A DNA stretch of 14,045 nt from AP-16 sp036395835. GTDB taxonomy: Bacteria > Pseudomonadota > Alphaproteobacteria > Rhizobiales > Xanthobacteraceae. Positions 1-7,303 of the stretch are shown piece after piece (the first letter of the stretch is position 1; every line of letters begins with the position of its first letter). The notes beneath the pieces were generated by a model, which worked only from the letters and a program-made list of their open reading frames with translations, was not told where the DNA came from and searched no databases. A program made the position numbers and the translations under genes. Location: the NCBI GenBank assembly GCA_036395835.1, contig DASWCW010000064.1:1-14045 (forward strand), read 5' to 3'.

Positions 1-82
1 AATATCGCCGCCCGCGCGGTCCCCCGGACTTTGCTAAATGTGGTTCACGGGCTCGGCGGCTGGCGGAGCCAAACCTGGTGCC

Positions 83-637
83 CTATTCCCCCTGCGCGAA
101 GGCAGCCGGCAGGGCCGGGGGGGCGGTACCGGCGACCGCGGTATCGGGCGCGCCCAGGAAGGCCACGATCTGGTCCATGCTGGTGCGCGCGATGCGCGAG
201 AGCATCGGGTCATCGAACAGCGCCCAGGCATCCGGGCTCTTGCGGGTAAAAACCTCCTCGCCGGCGATCCGGAACGCGCGGTGCTTTTGCGCATCGTAGA
301 CGTCCCACACCCAGCCGATGTGGGTCTTGCCGTGGCTCATTAGGGCGGCGAGATAGCCGCGCACCCGATAGGCCGGCTGGCCGGCCCGGGACACCACGAG
401 AATCTGCCGCTGCTCGGCCTCGGCCGAAAGATCGGCGACGAGCTTTTGGAAGATCGGGAGCGGCGGGCCGTCGATCGATTCGAAGGCGATGCTGGGCCCG
501 CGCAGCTGCGCTTGCATCAGGATCGGCGCCGTGTCGCTGGCGCAGCCCGCGAGCGTCAGCGCGAGCGCCGCAACGGCTCCCAATCGATACGCGCCAAAGC
601 CCGCCGCACGCGCGGCGCGCCCCATCCCTCTGCGCAT
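83..637 (-). CDS. Hypothetical lipoprotein
   Basis: Predicted 184-residue lipoprotein of unknown function. An arginine-rich N-terminus is followed by a hydrophobic stretch (about residues 18-31) and a lipobox ending LTLAGC, with Cys32 as the likely lipidated residue; this predicts export and anchoring to the inner or outer membrane. The mature part is about 150 residues, with no motif I can tie to an enzyme, and ends in an Ala/Pro-rich tail. An alternative start is Met5 (ATG at 623-625). The first ATG has a G-rich stretch (GGGGG) a few bases upstream that could serve as a ribosome binding site. It lies 159 bp downstream of pgeF on the same strand, but a strong hairpin between them may separate the transcripts. 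That it is a real gene is supported by the clean lipoprotein signal; function is unassigned. Confidence 0.8.
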   Translation of the reverse strand: MRRGMGRAARAAGFGAYRLGAVAALALTLAGCASDTAPILMQAQLRGPSIAFESIDGPPLPIFQKLVADLSAEAEQRQILVVSRAGQPAYRVRGYLAALMSHGKTHIGWVWDVYDAQKHRAFRIAGEEVFTRKSPDAWALFDDPMLSRIARTSMDQIVAFLGAPDTAVAGTAPPALPAAFAQGE

Positions 638-741
638 GACACCCCCGGTCGCTCTTGGCGGCGACCCGTTTCACGCCGGCCCCAGCCGGTTAACGATTTC
701 GTAGCCGTAAATTGCGGCGCGGTCCAGGCAGCCTCCAGCCC

Positions 742-786
742 GTCATGCTGAGGTGCTCGGCGCAAAGCGCCGAGCCTCGGGGTGAC
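742..786. repeat. Intergenic palindromic repeat (hairpin)
   Basis: An imperfect inverted repeat with core arms GCTCGGCGC and GCGCCGAGC around an AAA loop. It extends outward through GAGG/CTC and ends in GTCA/TGAC. It lies 10 bp past the pgeF stop codon. From memory, elements beginning GTCATGCTGAGG are scattered between genes in many Rhizobiales genomes. It could end or stabilise the pgeF transcript, but no T-run follows it on either strand, so it is not a classic intrinsic terminator. Confidence 0.7.
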
Positions 787-796
787 GGCGCGATCC

Positions 797-1558
797 TCAC
801 TCCACCAGCGCGATCGCGCTGATGTGGCGGCCGTAGTCGGGCTCGGCGCGATGGGTCGCGCGCCGGTAGCTGAAGAAATGCTCCGCTTCCGCGTAGGTGC
901 AGCGCCCGAGATCCTCGATCTTGCCGACCCGCGCCCGCCCGAGCCGGTCGAGGATATAGCCGGGGAGGTCGAACATCGCGTGGCCGTCGGCTTTCGCCCC
1001 GTCGAAGAACCGCGCGTTTTGCGCATCGGCGTCGAGGAACCGCGCGACAAACTCCGGGCCGACCTCGTAGCTCGCTTGCCGGATCAGCGGCCCGAGCGCC
1101 GCATGGATGCGCGCACGGGCGGCGCCGAGCTTCTCCATCGCCGCGATCGTCGCTTGCAGGATTCCGGACAGCGCGCCCTTCCAGCCGACGTGCGCGGCGC
1201 CGATCACCTGCGCCTCGGCGTCCGCGAGCAGCACGGGCCCGCAGTCGGCCGTCGTGATCGCGACCGCGAGCCCGCGGACGCGCGTCACCACGGCGTCGGC
1301 GCGCGGCGCGTTCTCGCGCGTCCAGGGCTCATCCGCGACCACGACGTGGGGCGAATGCACCTGATAGGCGGTCACGAGATGCCCGGCGCCGAGCGCGCGG
1401 GCCATGCGGGCGCGGTTCTCGCGCACGTTCGCTGGCTTATCGCGCGAGCCGATCCCGCCGTTGAGGCTCGTATAGAGTCCGCCCGACACGCCGCCGTGAC
1501 GGGTGAAGAACGCATGGCGGATGTTCGGCGCCGCGAGCGAGGCGGCCTGAAGCGTCAT
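797..1558 (-). CDS. pgeF: Peptidoglycan editing factor PgeF / DUF152 (YfiH-type purine nucleoside phosphorylase family)
   Basis: Member of the YfiH/DUF152 family, single-domain cytoplasmic metalloproteins. E. coli PgeF keeps L-Ser from replacing L-Ala in peptidoglycan stem peptides, and other members act on purine nucleosides; older databases call them laccase-like polyphenol oxidases. The family signature is visible: HAFFTRHGGVSGG near the N-terminus, then the three metal ligands in YQVHSPH, TTADCGPV and AAHVGWKG, with Cys-to-His spacing of 17 as in E. coli YfiH, and GPLIRQASYEVG and CTYAEAEHFFSYRR further on. I start it at the ATG of MTLQAASL (254 residues), where homologues normally begin. 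A GTG at 1624 would add 22 residues that look unlike the family. It has no evident link to the respiratory genes and runs divergently from ccoN. Confidence 0.9.
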   Translation of the reverse strand: MTLQAASLAAPNIRHAFFTRHGGVSGGLYTSLNGGIGSRDKPANVRENRARMARALGAGHLVTAYQVHSPHVVVADEPWTRENAPRADAVVTRVRGLAVAITTADCGPVLLADAEAQVIGAAHVGWKGALSGILQATIAAMEKLGAARARIHAALGPLIRQASYEVGPEFVARFLDADAQNARFFDGAKADGHAMFDLPGYILDRLGRARVGKIEDLGRCTYAEAEHFFSYRRATHRAEPDYGRHISAIALVE

Positions 1559-1635
1559 GTCGGGCACGCGCGAAAGCTCGCCGCTTCGCGTCCGGCTGTC
1601 AAATGTGAGCGTCGACCAAGCCACGTAATCGTTTT

Positions 1636-1763
1636 CCCCTCTCCCAGTCCAAGTCGGATGTTTCCGACTTGGACCGTTTTATGGATTACCAAACCCGGGA
1701 ACACCCGGGTTTGGGCCGGGAGAGGGTGCCGAGCGGGCGAAGTCCGCGAGGCGGGTGAGGGGT
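1636..1763. repeat. Composite palindromic repeat, copy A (three nested or adjacent perfect hairpins)
   Basis: Outer arms CCCTCTCCC (1637-1645) and GGGAGAGGG (1718-1726) enclose two perfect inverted repeats. The first has 12-bp arms with a TGTT loop (1647-1658 with 1663-1674). The second has 11-bp arms with an AACA loop (1689-1699 with 1704-1714). The element continues to GGGTGAGGGGT (1753-1763). A short version of the same element at 5475-5538 has only a 5-base loop (CTTGC) between the outer arms, so here about 72 bases with two hairpins replace that loop. It lies between divergent pgeF and ccoN and has no coding content. Confidence 0.8.
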
Positions 1764-1783
1764 TGCTGAATCCGGGAAGATGT

Positions 1784-1849
1784 ACCCCTCACCCGGCTCT
1801 TTGCTCGCTCCACTCGCAACGCGCCACCTCTCCTGCAAGGGGAGAGGGG
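1784..1849. repeat. Palindromic repeat, copy B, inverted relative to copy A
   Basis: Read on the minus strand this is the short form of the same element: CCCCTCTCC, a short loop, GGAGAGG, a GAGCGAGC-type middle, then CCGGGTGAGGGGT. Its outer end (1784-1795) is a perfect 12-bp inverted match to the end of copy A (1752-1763), so A and B face each other and could fold into one large structure. It ends about 50 bp before the FixK box of ccoN. Confidence 0.75.
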
Positions 1850-1900
1850 AAGCGCGCGTCCGGCTCGGGCCGTGGGATCACGCACCGCGTGTCCCCGGTT

Positions 1901-1914
1901 TTGATCTAGCGCAA
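1901..1914 (+). promoter_or_regulatory. FixK/FNR-type box upstream of ccoNOQP
   Basis: TTGATCTAGCGCAA fits the FixK2 pattern TTG(A/C)-N6-(T/G)CAA. It is the only such site in this gap and lies 68 bp before the ccoN start. With its centre at the usual -41.5, transcription would begin near 1949, leaving a leader of about 34 nt. I see no convincing -10 hexamer. Microaerobic control of ccoNOQP by FixK proteins is established in rhizobia. Confidence 0.85.
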
Positions 1915-1982
1915 TGCGGCCCGCCCCCGGCCAAGCCAATTCTGCGCGCGACCTGAATCATCCGGTCGTTGGCAAGGCGGGG

Positions 1983-3644
1983 ATGAGCATGAGCAGTTCG
2001 GCGGTTTCACCGAAAAGCTTGAGCATCGGCGAGGGCGGACTGGCGCTCGTCTTTGCGGCAACGGCGCTGCTGTGCGTCGTCGGCGCCGCCAAGGCGCAGG
2101 ACGCGCCGTTCGCCTTTCATGCCTATCTCGGCGCCGCGGCGAGCGTTGCCGCGGTATTTGCCATCTTCAACCGGTACTTCTCGCGCGGGCCGCAGCTGCC
2201 GCCGCAGCAGATCGGCGGCAAGCCGAATTACCAGCTCGGGCCGATCAAGCTCGCGACCGCGCTCGGGGTATTCTGGGGCATCGCCGGGTTCCTGGTCGGA
2301 CTTTGGCTGGCGCTGGAGCTGGCTTGGCCGGCGCTCAATCTCGATTTCGCCTTCACCAATTTCGGCCGCCTGCGGCCGCTGCACACCTCCGCGGTGATCT
2401 TCGCGTTCGGCGGCAACGTGCTGATCGCGACCTCGTTCTATGTGGTGCAGAAAACCGGCCGCACGCGCATCGCCGGCGACCTCGCGCCCTGGTTCGTCGT
2501 GCTCGGCTACAATTTCTTCATCGTCATCGCCGGCACCGGATACCTGCTCGGCGTCACCCAGGCCAAGGAGTACGCCGAGCCCGAATGGTACGCCGACCTG
2601 TGGCTCACCATCGTGTGGGTGGTCTACCTGCTGGTGTTCCTGGGCACGCTGATGAAGCGCAAGGAACCGCACATCTTCGTCGCCAACTGGTTCTATCTCG
2701 CCTTCATCGTCACCATTGCGGTCCTGCATCTCGGCAACAATCCCGCGGTGCCGGTGTCGGTATTCGGCTCGAAATCCTACGTCGTGTGGGCCGGCGTCCA
2801 GGATGCGATGTTCCAATGGTGGTACGGCCATAACGCGGTCGGCTTCTTTCTGACCGCCGGCTTTCTCGGCATCATGTATTATTTCGTGCCCAAGCGCGCC
2901 GAGCGGCCGATCTATTCCTATCGGCTCTCGATCGTGCATTTCTGGGCGTTGATCTTCCTCTACATCTGGGCGGGCCCGCATCACCTGCACTACACCGCGC
3001 TGCCCGACTGGGCGCAGACGCTCGGCATGACGTTCTCGATCATGCTGTGGATGCCGTCGTGGGGCGGCATGGTCAACGGGCTGATGACGCTGTCGGGCGC
3101 CTGGGACAAGCTGCGCACCGATCCGGTGCTGCGCATGCTGGTGGTCTCGGTGGCCTTCTACGGCATGGCGACCTTCGAAGGCCCGATGATGTCCATCAAG
3201 GTCGTCAATTCGCTCAGCCATTACACCGACTGGACCATCGGCCACGTGCATTCCGGCGCGCTCGGCTGGGTCGGCTTCGTCTCGTTCGGCGCGGTGTATT
3301 GCCTGGTGCCGTGGCTGTGGGGCCGCAAGCAGCTCTACAGCCTCAAGCTGGTGAACTGGCACTTCTGGATCGCCAGCATCGGCATCGTGCTCTACGTCTC
3401 GGCGATGTGGGTGTCCGGCATCCTGCAGGGCCTGATGTGGCGCGCCTACACTTCGCTCGGTTTCCTCGAATATTCCTTCATCGAGACGGTCGAAGCCATG
3501 CATCCGTTCTATGTGATCCGCGCGCTCGGCGGCGCCCTGTTCCTGATCGGCGCGCTGATCATGGCCTATAACCTGTGGATGACGGTGCGCGTCGGCGAAG
3601 CCGAGGCGGCCGCGCCGCGCGCCGCCCTGCAGCCGGCCGAGTGA
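1983..3644 (+). CDS. ccoN: cbb3-type cytochrome c oxidase subunit I (CcoN/FixN)
   Basis: Catalytic subunit of the high-affinity terminal oxidase that reduces O2 to water in the inner membrane. The chain has about 12 membrane helices and 553 residues. Numbered from this start, the metal ligands are in place: His134 (RPLHTS) and His423 for low-spin haem b, His421 (IGHVHSG) for haem b3, and His283 (YGHNAVG), His333 and His334 (GPHHLHY) for CuB. Tyr327, six residues before His333, matches the cross-linked helix-VII tyrosine of cbb3 oxidases. The ATG at 1983 has a GGCGGGG stretch upstream and begins MSMSSSAVSPK, like Bradyrhizobium CcoN. An in-frame ATG at 1914 overlaps the FixK box and is unlikely to be used; the ATG at 1989 is a minor alternative. 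First gene of the ccoNOQP operon. Confidence 0.98.
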   Translation: MSMSSSAVSPKSLSIGEGGLALVFAATALLCVVGAAKAQDAPFAFHAYLGAAASVAAVFAIFNRYFSRGPQLPPQQIGGKPNYQLGPIKLATALGVFWGIAGFLVGLWLALELAWPALNLDFAFTNFGRLRPLHTSAVIFAFGGNVLIATSFYVVQKTGRTRIAGDLAPWFVVLGYNFFIVIAGTGYLLGVTQAKEYAEPEWYADLWLTIVWVVYLLVFLGTLMKRKEPHIFVANWFYLAFIVTIAVLHLGNNPAVPVSVFGSKSYVVWAGVQDAMFQWWYGHNAVGFFLTAGFLGIMYYFVPKRAERPIYSYRLSIVHFWALIFLYIWAGPHHLHYTALPDWAQTLGMTFSIMLWMPSWGGMVNGLMTLSGAWDKLRTDPVLRMLVVSVAFYGMATFEGPMMSIKVVNSLSHYTDWTIGHVHSGALGWVGFVSFGAVYCLVPWLWGRKQLYSLKLVNWHFWIASIGIVLYVSAMWVSGILQGLMWRAYTSLGFLEYSFIETVEAMHPFYVIRALGGALFLIGALIMAYNLWMTVRVGEAEAAAPRAALQPAE

Positions 3645-3653
3645 GGATACGCC

Positions 3654-4385
3654 ATGTCGCTCTGGGTCAGACACCAGGTTCTCGAGAAGAACTCCATCCT
3701 GCTTATCATCGGCATCCTGCTGGTGATCACGATCGGCGGCGTCGTCGAGATCGCGCCGCTGTTCTATCTCAAGAGCACGATCGAGAAGGTCGAAGGCATG
3801 CGGCCCTATACGCCGCTCGAGCTCGCCGGCCGCAACATCTACGTCCGCGAGGGCTGCTATCTGTGCCACTCGCAGATGATCCGCACCACGCGCGACGAGG
3901 TCGAGCGCTACGGTCATTACTCGCTCGCCGCCGAGAGCGTGTACGACCACCCGTTCCAATGGGGCTCCAAGCGCACCGGGCCGGACCTGGCGCGCGTCGG
4001 CGGCAAATATTCCGACGAATGGCAGGTCGCGCATCTCGTCGATCCGCGCTCGCTGGTGCCGCAGTCGGTGATGCCCGGCTATCCGTTCCTGGCGTCGACC
4101 GAGCTCGAGCCTGAAAGCGTGGCGGAGCACATGCGGACCAACCGCGTGGTCGGCGTTCCCTACGGCGACGATCGGATCGAGCACGCCGCGGCGGATCTGC
4201 GCGCCCAGGCCAATCCCGACGATCCCGGAGCCGGCGCTTTCCAAAAACGCTACCCCAAGGCGCTCGCGCGCAATTTCGACGGCAATCCCAAGGTCACCGA
4301 GATGGACGCGCTCGTCGCCTACCTGCAGATGCTCGGGACCCTGATCGATTTCAAGCTCTACGACGACAAGGCCAACCTGCGCTGA
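3654..4385 (+). CDS. ccoO: cbb3-type cytochrome c oxidase subunit II, mono-haem cytochrome c (CcoO/FixO)
   Basis: Membrane-anchored c-type cytochrome that passes electrons towards the CcoN haems. An N-terminal anchor (about residues 15-37) is followed by a periplasmic domain with one haem c site, CYLCH (Cys68, Cys71, His72), and a likely axial methionine at Met140 in QSVMPGYPF. The motif NIYVREGCYLCHSQMIR is nearly invariant in the family. The length (243 residues) is normal. The start lies 9 bp after the ccoN stop with GAGGA just before it, as expected for co-transcription. Confidence 0.97.
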   Translation: MSLWVRHQVLEKNSILLIIGILLVITIGGVVEIAPLFYLKSTIEKVEGMRPYTPLELAGRNIYVREGCYLCHSQMIRTTRDEVERYGHYSLAAESVYDHPFQWGSKRTGPDLARVGGKYSDEWQVAHLVDPRSLVPQSVMPGYPFLASTELEPESVAEHMRTNRVVGVPYGDDRIEHAAADLRAQANPDDPGAGAFQKRYPKALARNFDGNPKVTEMDALVAYLQMLGTLIDFKLYDDKANLR

Positions 4386-4403
4386 CGCGATGAGGATGAC
4401 TCC

Positions 4404-4553
4404 ATGGTGGAAACAACGATCTCCTACTTGGTGAGCACCTGGTGGACTCCGGTGTTCGTCGCGATCTTCGCCGCGGTCGTGTTCTACGCGCTGCGGCCGC
4501 GCAACCGTAAAACCTTCGATGCGGCCGCGAAGATGCCGCTGCGGGAGGACTGA
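4404..4553 (+). CDS. ccoQ: cbb3-type oxidase small subunit CcoQ/FixQ
   Basis: A 49-residue single-span membrane protein beginning MVETTISYLV and ending KMPLRED. One hydrophobic helix (about residues 15-30) is followed by a basic segment, RPRNRK. Size, topology and its place between ccoO and ccoP identify it. CcoQ stabilises the complex or the CcoP association in several bacteria; it is not catalytic. GAGGA lies 7 bases before the ATG. The stop codon lies 2 bp before the ccoP ATG, and the ccoP ribosome binding site (GGGAGGA) sits inside the ccoQ 3' end, so the two are probably translationally coupled. Confidence 0.93.
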   Translation: MVETTISYLVSTWWTPVFVAIFAAVVFYALRPRNRKTFDAAAKMPLRED

Positions 4554-4555
4554 TC

Positions 4556-5422
4556 ATGGCCGAGCGTCACGACGTCGAGCCTGGCATGCCCACCACGGGT
4601 CACGAGTGGGACGGCATCGGGGAGTACAACACGCCGCTGCCGCGCTGGTGGGTATGGCTGTTCGTCGCCACCATCGTGTGGTCGCTCGGCTATTGGGTGG
4701 TCTATCCAACGTTTCCGCTGTTCACGAGCTACACCGCCGGGGTATTCGGCTTCTCCTCGCGCGGCCAGGTCGCCGCCGACGTCGGCGCGCTGCAGCAGCT
4801 GCGGGCGGAAAAGGCCGGCGCCTTGCAAAAAGTGGCGTTGGCCGACATCGAGAAGGATCCGGCATTGCTCGCGGTCGCCCGCGCCCAGGGCAAAGCGGCG
4901 TTCGGCAACAATTGCGCGCCGTGCCACGGCCTCGGCGCCACCGGCGCCAAGGGTTATCCCAACCTCAACGACGACGACTGGATCTGGGGCGGCACGCTCG
5001 ACGACATCTACAAGTCGATCGAGGTCGGCGTGCGCTCGAATCATCCCGACACGCGCATGAGCATGATGATCGCGTTCGGCAAGGACGGCATGCTCAAGCG
5101 CGACGAGGTCGTCGCGGCGGCAAACTACGTGCGCTCGCTCTCCGGCCTGCCGGTGCGGCCCGGCGTCGATCTCGGTGCCGGCAAGAAAATCTTCGCGGAG
5201 AATTGCGCGCAATGTCATGCCGAGGACGGCACCGGAAACCGCGAGCTCGGCGCGCCGAATCTCGCCGACCAGATCTGGCTCTACGGCTCGGACGAGACGA
5301 CGATCATCGACGTGATCGCCAACGGCCGGGCTTCCGTCATGCCGGCGTGGGTCGACCGGCTCGACCCGGTCACCATCAAGACGCTCGCCGTTTACGTGCA
5401 CTCGCTCGGCGGCGGGAAGTGA
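4556..5422 (+). CDS. ccoP: cbb3-type cytochrome c oxidase subunit III, di-haem cytochrome c (CcoP/FixP)
   Basis: Electron-entry subunit of the oxidase, 288 residues. The cytoplasmic N-terminus (HEWDGIGEYNTPLPRWW) and one membrane span (about residues 31-50) are typical of CcoP. Two cytochrome c domains follow: CAPCH (Cys120, Cys123, His124) and CAQCH (Cys217, Cys220, His221). Candidate axial methionines lie in DTRMSMMIAFG and in SVMPAWV. GGAGGA inside ccoQ serves as its ribosome binding site. Last gene of ccoNOQP; the next gene is 271 bp away with its own FixK box. Confidence 0.97.
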   Translation: MAERHDVEPGMPTTGHEWDGIGEYNTPLPRWWVWLFVATIVWSLGYWVVYPTFPLFTSYTAGVFGFSSRGQVAADVGALQQLRAEKAGALQKVALADIEKDPALLAVARAQGKAAFGNNCAPCHGLGATGAKGYPNLNDDDWIWGGTLDDIYKSIEVGVRSNHPDTRMSMMIAFGKDGMLKRDEVVAAANYVRSLSGLPVRPGVDLGAGKKIFAENCAQCHAEDGTGNRELGAPNLADQIWLYGSDETTIIDVIANGRASVMPAWVDRLDPVTIKTLAVYVHSLGGGK

Positions 5423-5474
5423 ATACCCTCCCATCCGCCGCGAAGATTTGAACGCCGCATTAGGCAAACTCCAG

Positions 5475-5538
5475 CCCTCTCCCCTTGCGGGAGAGGGTGG
5501 CCGAGCTGAGTGCAACGAGGATCGGCCGGGTGAGGGGT
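5475..5538. repeat. Palindromic repeat, copy C (short form)
   Basis: CCCTCTCCC (5475-5483), loop CTTGC, GGGAGAGGG (5489-5497), a GGCCGAG...CGAGG middle, then GGGTGAGGGGT (5528-5538). Same architecture as copies A and B before ccoN. A partial inverted arm, ACCCCTC, follows at 5555-5561. It lies 52 bp after the ccoP stop and may cap or attenuate the ccoNOQP transcript. The rest of the 271-bp gap holds a FixK box and a possible short leader. Confidence 0.75.
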
Positions 5539-5603
5539 TCCAGCTTCGAAATTCACCCCTCCCCGGAGCAAGCGGCTCGGCTTGCCCGAAAGCGCGGCCG
5601 GAC

Positions 5604-5617
5604 TTGCGTTAAATCAA
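5604..5617 (+). promoter_or_regulatory. FixK/FNR-type box upstream of ccoGHIS (fixGHIS)
   Basis: TTGCGTTAAATCAA matches TTG(A/C)-N6-(T/G)CAA. The box ends 76 bp before the ccoG start; an activator at -41.5 would set transcription start near 5652. The assembly operon therefore has its own microaerobic promoter rather than depending only on read-through from ccoNOQP. Confidence 0.83.
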
Positions 5618-5661
5618 GGCGCGGACCGGCGCGAGCCTCAAAGCTCGCCTCACCTGCTGAG

Positions 5662-5697
5662 ATGAGAGCCCCCATGCGCTTCGGTCCTAGCCGATGA
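5662..5697 (+). other. Possible 11-codon leader peptide coupled to ccoG
   Basis: An open frame reading MRAPMRFGPSR starts about 10 nt after the transcription start predicted from the FixK box. Its stop codon overlaps the ccoG start as ATGA (5694-5697). The ccoG start has no clear Shine-Dalgarno sequence of its own, so terminating ribosomes could re-initiate. The leader also lacks a strong ribosome binding site, so this is a weak proposal. Confidence 0.3.
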
Positions 5698-7142
5698 ACC
5701 AGGCCATCGATCCCGCCGATCTCGACGTGGGCCCGCTCTATGCCGCGCGCAAGAAGATCTATCCGCAGAGCGTCTCGGGCACCTTCCGCAACATCAAATG
5801 GGCGCTGATGGCGTTCTGCCTCGGCCTGTATTATCTGCTGCCGTTCGTGCGCTGGGACCGCGGGCCCAGTGCGCCGCACCAGGCGGTGCTGGTCGATTTT
5901 CCCAACAAGCGCTTCTATTTCTTCTTCATCGAGTTGTGGCCGCAGGAGGTGTATTATTTCACCGGCCTGCTGATCATCGCCGCGATGGCGCTGTTCCTGA
6001 TGAACGCCATCGGCGGCCGGATCTGGTGCGGCTATCTGTGCCCGCAGACGGTATGGACCGATCTGTTCTACGCGGTCGAGCGCTGGATCGAGGGCGACCG
6101 CCGCACCCGCATGCACAAGGACAGCCATGCGCTCACCTTGCGGCGCGCGTTCGAGCTTGCGGCCAAGCACGGCATCTGGCTCTGCATCGCGTGGTGGACC
6201 GGCGGCGCCTGGGTGCTGTATTTCGCCGACGCGCCCACGCTGGTCGGCGAGCTTGCGACCGGCGAGGCGCCGTTCCTCGCCTATGTCTGGATCGGCATTC
6301 TCACGTTGACGACCTATGCGCTCGCCGGCTTCATGCGCGAGCAGGTTTGCGTCTACATGTGCCCGTGGCCGCGCATCCAGGCGGCATTGACCGACGAATG
6401 GGCGCTCAATGTCGCCTACCGGCACGATCGGGGCGAGCCGCGCACCTCGATGCGGAAAGCCGAGCAGCTCCGCACCAAGGGATTGGCCGCCGGCGACTGC
6501 ATCGATTGCTACCAGTGCGTCGCCGTATGCCCCACCGGGGTCGATATCCGCGCCGGCTCGCAACTCGGCTGCATCCAATGCGGGCTGTGCATCGATGCTT
6601 GCGATGCCGTCATGCGCCGGGTCGGCCGGCCGCCCCGGCTGATCGGCTACGATACCGAGATCAACCTCGCGCGCCGCCTCGAGGGCGAGCCCCCGATCTA
6701 CCGCATCGTTCGGCCACGCACGCTGGTCTATGCCGCCGTCATCGCCATCGCCGGCACGATGATGTTATACACATTGCTGACCCGGGCCTCGCTGCACGTC
6801 AGCGCCTTGCACGACCGCAACCCGCTGTTCGTGAGCCTGACCGACGGCTCGGTCCGCAATGCCCATACCGTGCACGTGCTCAACCACCGCAACGAACCGC
6901 GCACCGTCAGACTCGAAGTCGACGGCATTGCCGCGGCGCGCGTGCAGGCCGTCGGGGTGCAGGACGGGACGCTGGGCATTCCGCTGATCTCCGTGGGACC
7001 CGATCAGACCCGCGAGGTGCGGGTGCTCCTCACCGTGCCGCCCGGCACCAAGCTCGATCGCTCGACGCCCTTGACGTTCCGGATCACCGACGTCGTCGAC
7101 GGCGAGACGGCGATCGCAACCGATCATTTCGTCGTACGATGA
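5694..7142 (+). CDS. ccoG: cbb3 oxidase assembly factor CcoG/FixG (4Fe-4S membrane protein)
   Basis: Membrane-bound iron-sulfur protein needed for cbb3 biogenesis; in Rhodobacter CcoG acts as a cupric reductase supplying Cu(I). There are 482 residues and about five membrane spans (near 34-50, 88-104, 160-177, 196-214 and 340-362). The membrane CxxxC pairs are WCGYLCP (Cys112, Cys116) and VCVYMCPW (Cys219, Cys223). Two ferredoxin-like 4Fe-4S motifs sit at Cys269/272/275/279 and Cys293/296/299/303. The C-terminal ~110 residues form the periplasmic beta-rich domain of the family. The YPQSVSGTFRNIKW segment near the N-terminus supports this start, although its ribosome binding site is poor. First gene of the ccoGHIS operon. 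Confidence 0.97.
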   Translation: MNQAIDPADLDVGPLYAARKKIYPQSVSGTFRNIKWALMAFCLGLYYLLPFVRWDRGPSAPHQAVLVDFPNKRFYFFFIELWPQEVYYFTGLLIIAAMALFLMNAIGGRIWCGYLCPQTVWTDLFYAVERWIEGDRRTRMHKDSHALTLRRAFELAAKHGIWLCIAWWTGGAWVLYFADAPTLVGELATGEAPFLAYVWIGILTLTTYALAGFMREQVCVYMCPWPRIQAALTDEWALNVAYRHDRGEPRTSMRKAEQLRTKGLAAGDCIDCYQCVAVCPTGVDIRAGSQLGCIQCGLCIDACDAVMRRVGRPPRLIGYDTEINLARRLEGEPPIYRIVRPRTLVYAAVIAIAGTMMLYTLLTRASLHVSALHDRNPLFVSLTDGSVRNAHTVHVLNHRNEPRTVRLEVDGIAAARVQAVGVQDGTLGIPLISVGPDQTREVRVLLTVPPGTKLDRSTPLTFRITDVVDGETAIATDHFVVR

Positions 7143-7177
7143 GGGAACGCATATGACTGGCAGCTCGCTCCTGACAT

Positions 7178-7303
7178 CTCCCCCTGAAAGGGGGAGGTCG
7201 ACCGCGCAGCGGTCGGGAGGGGGTCGCGATCCCCACCCCATCCCTCCCCTTTTCAAGGGGAGGGAGCCGATGGCGGCTCGCACGGGGCCAAATGCGATCG
7301 CCC
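7178..7303. repeat. Palindromic repeat, copy D (spans the ccoH start)
   Basis: An 89-bp core (7178-7266) is identical to 10215-10303. Homology continues at roughly 70-75% to 7303, ending in AATGCGATC. Three hairpins are visible: CTCCCCC/GGGGGAG (loop TGAAA), CGACCGC/GCGGTCG (loop GCA), and an 11-bp perfect stem, 7241-7251 with 7255-7265 (loop TTC). The right arm of the last stem carries GGAGG 6 bases before the ATG at 7270, so the repeat supplies the ccoH translation signals. Confidence 0.92.

Noticed and set aside
41..70. GGCTC/GAGCC inverted repeat as a terminator of the lipoprotein gene
   Set aside because: Arms of only 5 bp and no T-run on the minus strand; it cannot be told from chance.
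2007..4244. A 745-codon open frame on the minus strand opposite ccoN and ccoO
   Set aside because: It is Arg/His/Asp-rich low-quality sequence, antisense to two unmistakable cbb3 genes; long antisense frames are expected in DNA this GC-rich.
7178..7303. The repeat families as a CRISPR array or an insertion sequence
   Set aside because: Copies are few, widely separated and internally palindromic with no spacer pattern, and no transposase gene is present; they fit non-autonomous intergenic palindromes.
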